This document shows, piece after piece, positions 58,701-64,000 of a stretch of 64,000 nucleotides of DNA. Position 1 is the first letter of the stretch. Every line of letters starts with the position of its first letter. Source of the DNA: Xiphias gladius (lineage: Eukaryota; Chordata; Actinopteri; Istiophoriformes; Xiphiidae). The translations under genes and the position numbers were made by a program. The DNA is taken from the NCBI RefSeq assembly GCF_016859285.1, contig NC_053415.1, forward strand, positions 23,317,501 to 23,381,500. The letters run 5' to 3'. A model generated the notes under the pieces. It saw nothing but the letters and a program-made list of their open reading frames with translations. It was not told where the DNA came from and did not search any database.

Positions 58701-61700
58701 CTCTGCAGCTGCGCCAGGCACATCGACGGCTCCAGATGGGAGCAGGAGGCAATGTATGTCACTTGACATCGGGATGTGATTCTCTTTTCTGGTGGAGCCT
58801 CACTTTGAGACTTGGGCTAGAGAGATATCTTTGTCAAAATTCACCTTTCCACACCTTGTGGTAAACAAGACTCTGTCTGTCTCGGATGATAGTTTTGGGT
58901 CCTATGTACCAGCAAATTTTGCATTGTCCAATATCTTGTTTGATGCAAGAGTCTGTACTAAATACTCTTTTCTGTTTTCTAACCAATCCAAAAATAATGT
59001 GAGATTTATGTCAAATGGTGGTTGAACACGGTGACTTGGAAAGAATGTTTACTTGAAAAGAGAGAAAATGTTTTTATACTAATGCGATACAATACCCGAG
59101 TTTCAGTAGAGAGACCAAAGCAACACTTTTTCAGCCCTTTACTATGGAGAATAGTAGTTTTTCTCTACAAAATCCCTTTTTCCATTTAACAAAAGAAGCC
59201 AATTTTCTCTAAACACGCAGCAGCAGAGGATCTTTGTCAAAATAAAATGGTCCAAAATTGGCAAAATTATGATATAAATTGGAAACTGTCTGATCAGAGA
59301 CAGGAGAAAAAAAAAAGTACAATTCTTTTTAGTTGCAACTGTGTAAGGACATATTTTGGCCGGTAAAGAAGAAAAAGGCTCGATATCCAGCCACAAAACA
59401 AGAGTAACAACAACAACACAGATAGCTGGAAGATACGAGGTCATTCCCAGCTCCAGGGAGAACATGAGGCTCTTGAAGAGGTCCTCCGGCAGCTGTGGGA
59501 TCTTTTCTGGGAAGATCTCACAGATGAAGGTGATGAGCTTGTAGTACTGGTTACACAGAGAGGGGAACTGGAAAACAACGAAGACGGGATCAGTGCGAGC
59601 GCACGCGACAGATTTAGCTTTTCAAAGCAGAGGACATGTCAAACCTGGGCCCTGGATTAAACACTCGAAAAAAATAAAATAAAATCCATGTTGTTTGGTT
59701 TTACCTTGAGCAGGTCCTGAGACATGAGTGGAAGAACAATATTGACGCCATAAAGAACCACATCTGCTGCTGATACTGTCCTATTGGAAGCTGGCGTTCC
59801 CTGGTCTTGGTTTCGAAACACCTCGTCTAAAAAACACACAGAGATTGAATTATTTTCAAACTGCAAGTGAATGAGAACACAAACAACGATAGGTAGAAGT
59901 CGTCTACCCTCGGTGGGTGTGGATTTCTCCTCTTAATTGATATCTAAAGACAGAAAACCTCGGGCCAACCCACCCGTGTCGCTGAAGTCGATGAACTCTT
60001 TGGACAGCAGGTTGGTGAGGAGCTCCATGATGAGCAGCAGGTCCTGGTACTGGTCCTCCTCGGCTGTGGCGTCGCTTCGCTTCCTGCTCTGGTTGTTTTT
60101 GGAGTAGACTTGCAGCAACGTCAGACACGCCTCGTACAGCTTCATGGACTTAGTCTGAACGAGGAGAGGAGGAAGCGTAGTGTCCCGGTCAATGTCTCGC
60201 ACGGTTTCATGAACTTAAAACCTGAAGATTGCCATGAAATATCACAACTTTTTTTAAATCAACTTCTAATTGTTAAGGCTAAGTACTTCTGGCACCAAAA
60301 AATGCCAGGCTCTTCTGATTTGTTTGAACCTAAAATAACGTTTTGTTTTTTTTGGCCACCTGGAGGCAGTGGAAACCAGCTGTGAACACATCAACTTGTT
60401 AGCAAACAGTTGCTTATGTAAATGCAGTGTCCTTGTCAATCGTTTCACGTTTTGGCCACCTGGAGAAATTAAATCCGATATTCGCTCTATTTTCTCCTAC
60501 TTTTGGCTCTGTTTCTGGTTTCTGCCACCTCCTGAAGGAAAACTCCCGAAAGCAGCCGCCTGCGTTGGCGAAAACGGGCGCGATGAGAGCGGCGAGAGGC
60601 AACCAGAACGCGTAAGCTGTGGGCCGACAGCTAAACAATGAGATGAGACTCGCTACAAAGCTCCGTCAAGCCGAGGGGGGGCTGCAGATTCAGGTGTTCA
60701 TTCACAGGAGCGTGTTAGTGTGAAATAGTGGTTTAAAAGTGTACTCCAGAAGGTTAGCATTTTACTTTCATAAAGTTGTCGACCAGCAGGAGACAGAAAT
60801 AAAAAAATAAATAGAAATAACTGTCAAAATCGAAGCAGCGGAGGGAAAGATATCCTGATTTATAGTCTCTGGTCGGGGTCAAGCTCCATATACAGGGGAT
60901 CCTACATTTCCCATAAGACAGTGTGAAAGCCCCTTTTCTTTAGACCCGTGCCGCCTGGTTAACTGCCCGTCTTTCAAATCTCACGTCCACACTTTGTGAC
61001 ACAGGCTTTCCGTCTCAAACTCGCAGTCTCCAAGCCCAGCTGAGACGACGCAAATCATGTCACTTGAGTAATTTCTTTCAGGCTCCCGCAGAAGACATAC
61101 AACCGTTCAGCAGACCGAGTAATACCCCTCAGGACTATTAAAACAGATCCTGATGCGTAACACCTGGGGACTTCACCTTTAAGCTTCTTTTGAAGTGGTA
61201 AACAGTTTTCTACCATAGTTCCAACGGAAAAGAATCATCTAAGGCCTCGAGTGCATGCCATGGTTTTAGAAAACAATCAAACAAAAAAACAATGGGTATT
61301 GTATTATTATTAGTTATTATTAATGATGTTACTTGTACAGACAGGACAGGATCATTTTCGATCCCCCATTCTGTTTCCCTGCATCAGATGACTAACCAAG
61401 TGAAAAAGACTACAGATCACAATTCTTTTGTGCAAATGTTTCATCAATCATTTTTGTACTGAGGCAAAATCAAAGATATTTTTAATTTCAGTGTCGTCAC
61501 TGGGACTAATATCTGAGTATGTGCTTCTTGATAAATAATAAACTGTCCCTGATGAGAGGTAAAAAGAGGGCCGACGCACAACTGTTGTCAAAACACCCGG
61601 AAGCATGTGGCAGAACAGCGTACGGGTGAAAAACAGTGGCAGCTTTGTGTCTGCGCCCCGCGCACACAGCTATGCGTATAGTACCAGCTGCTCCGCTCAG

Positions 61701-64000
61701 GTAGACAAACACGATCTGAAAAATATTTCCCGCGGTGAAACGGTGGACGTACATTTAGGATGCATCACTCACCTCGCCCAGGTAGCAGATCTGCTTGTGA
61801 GCCACTTCCACAAAAACCTCGATAATGAGGTTGATTGTTTCGGGCGTGTTGCTGTAAACCTGCGCAACAAAAACAGAGTCCACAATCACAAACAAATACA
61901 CACTGACCATTGTTTTAAGTCGTCCTCCGTCGTCGTAATTTCAGTCAAGACTGTAAAGATATTTTAAGACTCCTTTCAACTGTAAAGGGAGTTTTGTTGG
62001 CTTGTCTTTTGTGTTATATGCTTTGTGTCAAATCAGATCAGTCCTCGTAAATAATTCAGTTCAGTCGACTCTTATTACTGTATGACCCACTTTGACCCCC
62101 GCCCCCCCCCTGCTCTTACCTCCATGAGGCCGATGCAGCTGGACAAGAAGTCCATGAGGAAAGAGAAGAGCGAGGCCACGTTGTCTATCTGCGTCGCCTC
62201 TGCGATGCCGCACAGCGCCTCTAACGTGGCGACGATTTCCTGTTTCACGGCTTCTTCCTGGCTGATCTGAGCGAAGTTCTCCTGGTTTATGAGGTTGAGG
62301 AAACGCTGCTGAAGAGGGTGAAGCACCTGGATGGAGAGGAACACGGAGACGTAGCTTCAAACATTTTGCAGTAGCCTCTAGACTTTTCAGTGACTATCTT
62401 CACTCAGTCAGAAAGTTCAAGTAACTTCATATTTTTCAGAAGATTGGGACACTTTTCTTTGACGGCCCAAGATAATTCAAATATAAGTTGAAGATGAAGT
62501 AAATGGGGAACAAGCAGCTTTTAAATATTTTAAAGTCAGTTTTAAATCAGTGGCAGCCTATGACTGGTGTTATCCTTAAACTGATTTATGTGAACTCAGT
62601 TAGGACAAATGTGTCAAACCAAACCTGACTTACTTGAGTATTTTGGCATAAAAGTGATTTCTGGGCTCATGAGAGGAGAGAGCAGCAATGTAGAGATGTA
62701 ACAAAGGAGTGTTTGATCTCTGCTGTTCCTCCTCCAACAGTTAGGACCGAGTTCAGACAGAGCAGCTGTATGATTCAACAGCTGCTGTCTCACTCATACA
62801 CACCCCCCCATAATTACTCTGGAGTCACTGTGGCTTTGCACTCCCATCTACTACTGTCCGCCTATTAAGACAAAGGCCTCCAGGATCAAGACAAGGATCA
62901 TGTTGTACACATGAGAAAGACTCGGCGGGGGAATATTATCGACCGCATCCAAAGTTGAACCAGAAATTTTGTACAAAAACAGAGAGTTTGAGCACAAATT
63001 TTACCGTTGCCCTCTGTTTTCCTTTAGTTTATCTCTACGAGTTGGCTAACCTGGTTCGTTTATAACCTGTCTGACCGCTCTTTTCTTGTTTTCTCCGACT
63101 TCAGAAAAAACTTCACTGCATGATCAGATCCCAGCAATTAACTTGGTGAGTGAAAACCTTTCCAAAACTCAAACTGTAAGACACACATCATAATAAACCG
63201 AAATAGTCTTTTAAGCACAGCTAGAGAAAAAAAAAAAAACTACCTGGAAAATCTTATTTTTTGGAAAACCTAAATTTACACATTTTGTTCTTGTAATTCT
63301 TCTGCTCTGTTTATAGAATTTAATGTCATTTACAGGCCTTATGTTTGCCGGAACGTTTTAGGAAGATGCTTCCCCCTTGTCTGCTTTCCAAAGCTCATAA
63401 CTGTTGGGGCATATTTTTCTGGATTAGGTATTTTAGACTTGAAAAGAAGCATACAAAGTTTATGAGTACTTACTGTCTCATTTACTTTAATCATTTATAG
63501 ATATATTTATCATGGGACTGTGACAGTAATTTCAGAGTTTTTGTTGTTTGGTCCCCCCCGCCCCCAACTTTTGTGATTAATTGTTTGGTCTGCAAAATGT
63601 CATAAATTAGTGAAAACTGACCATCATAATTTTACACAGCCCAAGCTGACATCTTCAAATTGCCTTTTCGTACAGCTGAAACTTGCAATGATAAAAAAAA
63701 ATGATTAAAAACTGAGAAAAGCATCATATTCTCACATTTGAAGAGCTGGAATCAGAGAGAGTTTGGCATTTTTTATTCATTATTTGTCTATTTGATTAAT
63801 TGACCAATCATTTCAGCACTTATTCTTCACTGTACACCTACACACACACACACACACACGTTACCTCGGCCCAGTATTGCTGTTTGGTGTCAGAGTCCAT
63901 GTGTGCGAAGCCTCCGAGGACCAGAGCCTTCATCAGAGACCTCTGCACGGAGCTGGACAGCAGGTGGAGAGGCGGACTGCGGCTGGCAAACTGCTTCGCC
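55723..64000 (-). CDS. XPO4: Exportin-4, partial (last nine coding exons)
   Basis: XPO4 is a RanGTP-dependent karyopherin that exports eIF5A and Smad3 and imports some SOX factors. Minus-strand exons are 63865-64000 (cut by the window edge), 62120-62326, 61773-61859, 59974-60154, 59705-59826, 59437-59567, 58469-58586, 57685-57777 and 55723-55920. All borders are GT-AG with matching phases. They give 423 codons, the C-terminal third of a protein of about 1151 residues in human. Landmarks in order: AKQFASRSPPLHLL, ALVLGGFAHMD, VLHPLQQRFLNLINQENF, ATLEALCGIAEATQIDNV, FVEVAHKQICYLGE, KLYEACLTLLQVYSKNN, LLTNLLSKEFIDFSD, SAADVVLYGVNIVLPLMSQ, FPSLCNQYYKLITFICEIFP, LEALSPLAEQCAKNQ, LVFDMLVLQKHNTEM and the end LEEFVANVGGLLCVK. 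These are HEAT-type helical repeats. Near identity to human indicates strong constraint. Confidence 0.96.
56125..56460 (+). repeat. Dispersed repeat, GATTAATC family, diverged
   Basis: Starts AGGGCTGCAACAAATTATTA, then GATTATTTTCTCGATTATTC and AAGGTGAAGTCGTCC, all known parts of the family. Lies in the last XPO4 intron. Confidence 0.6.
60155..61772 (-). other. XPO4: XPO4 intron, no exon seen
   Basis: 1.6 kb. Besides the repeat at 60631-60700 it holds only short open frames without recognisable domains. Confidence 0.65.
60631..60700 (+). repeat. Dispersed repeat shared with IFT88 intron 15
   Basis: TAAACAATGAGATGAGACTC, AAAGCTCCGTCAAGCCGAGG and GCTGCAGATTCAGGTG match 26993-27075. Upstream, GGCCACCTGGAG occurs twice (60354-60365 and 60454-60465). 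Confidence 0.6.
63560..63830 (+). repeat. Dispersed repeat, GATTAATC family
   Basis: GATTAATTGTTTGGTCTGCA, AAAATGTCATAAATTAGTG, CAAGCTGACATCTTCAAATT and CTCACATTTGAAGAGCTGGA read as the reverse complement of 47365-47590. Confidence 0.7.
63839..63860. repeat. (CA)n repeat touching an XPO4 splice donor
   Basis: On the transcript strand it reads GU repeat beginning about five bases into the intron (donor GTAACG at 63864-63859). Confidence 0.9.

Larger units (their letters stand above)
62327..63864 (-). other. XPO4: XPO4 intron with repeats
   Basis: Holds a copy of the GATTAATC family (63560-63830) and a CA repeat touching the donor (63839-63860). No exon was seen. Confidence 0.65.

Noticed and set aside
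1-64000. A new multi-gene system, viral insertion or CRISPR-like array
   Set aside because: Every substantial conserved coding signal belongs to the five known vertebrate genes; regular repeats are microsatellites and transposon remnants.

Overview
This is a vertebrate genomic window, most likely from a teleost fish. The evidence is compact GT-AG introns, abundant CA/GATA/AT microsatellites, several dispersed repeat families that I recognise from memory as common in teleosts, and a gene order matching a known vertebrate block. From left to right it holds CRYL1 (minus, C-terminal exons beyond the left edge), IFT88 (plus, complete), IL17D (plus, complete), EEF1AKMT1/N6AMT2 (minus, complete) and XPO4 (minus, N-terminal exons beyond the right edge). 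The same five genes lie in the same order and orientation on human 13q12. All identifications rest on translated exons compared with remembered family sequences; no database was searched.

Layout. 1-8275 is CRYL1 intron with no exon I can find. 8276-16228 holds CRYL1 exons 6 to 1. A divergent promoter of about 530 bp (16229-16758), with a candidate RFX X-box, separates CRYL1 from IFT88. IFT88 runs from 16759 to 39844 in 24 constitutive coding exons (821 codons), with three extra small in-phase exons in intron 22 that could add 41 residues to the C-terminal tail. IL17D has two coding exons (41669-43650, 213 codons). EEF1AKMT1 has four coding exons (50492 down to 46275, 219 codons). A CpG-rich block (about 50.3-51.85 kb) covers its 5' end. 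XPO4 contributes its last nine coding exons (64000 down to 55723, 423 codons) and a 3' UTR reaching about 54.05 kb.

The genes do not form a pathway. CRYL1 is an NAD-dependent dehydrogenase, IFT88 an intraflagellar transport subunit needed for cilia, IL17D a secreted cytokine, EEF1AKMT1 an eEF1A lysine methyltransferase and XPO4 a nuclear transport receptor. The linkage looks like conserved vertebrate synteny. The only functional coupling visible is the shared CRYL1/IFT88 promoter.

The less ordinary signals are: the three cassette exons in IFT88; a perfect 32-nt inverted repeat beside a 17-nt homopolymer just downstream of the EEF1AKMT1 stop; a hAT-like element with an 8-bp target duplication nested inside an older repeat in EEF1AKMT1 intron 2; a long-armed MITE in IFT88; a collapsed mariner-type terminal repeat pair in CRYL1; and dinucleotide repeats abutting several splice donors. 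I found no tRNA, rRNA, CRISPR array, viral gene or bacterial-type system.
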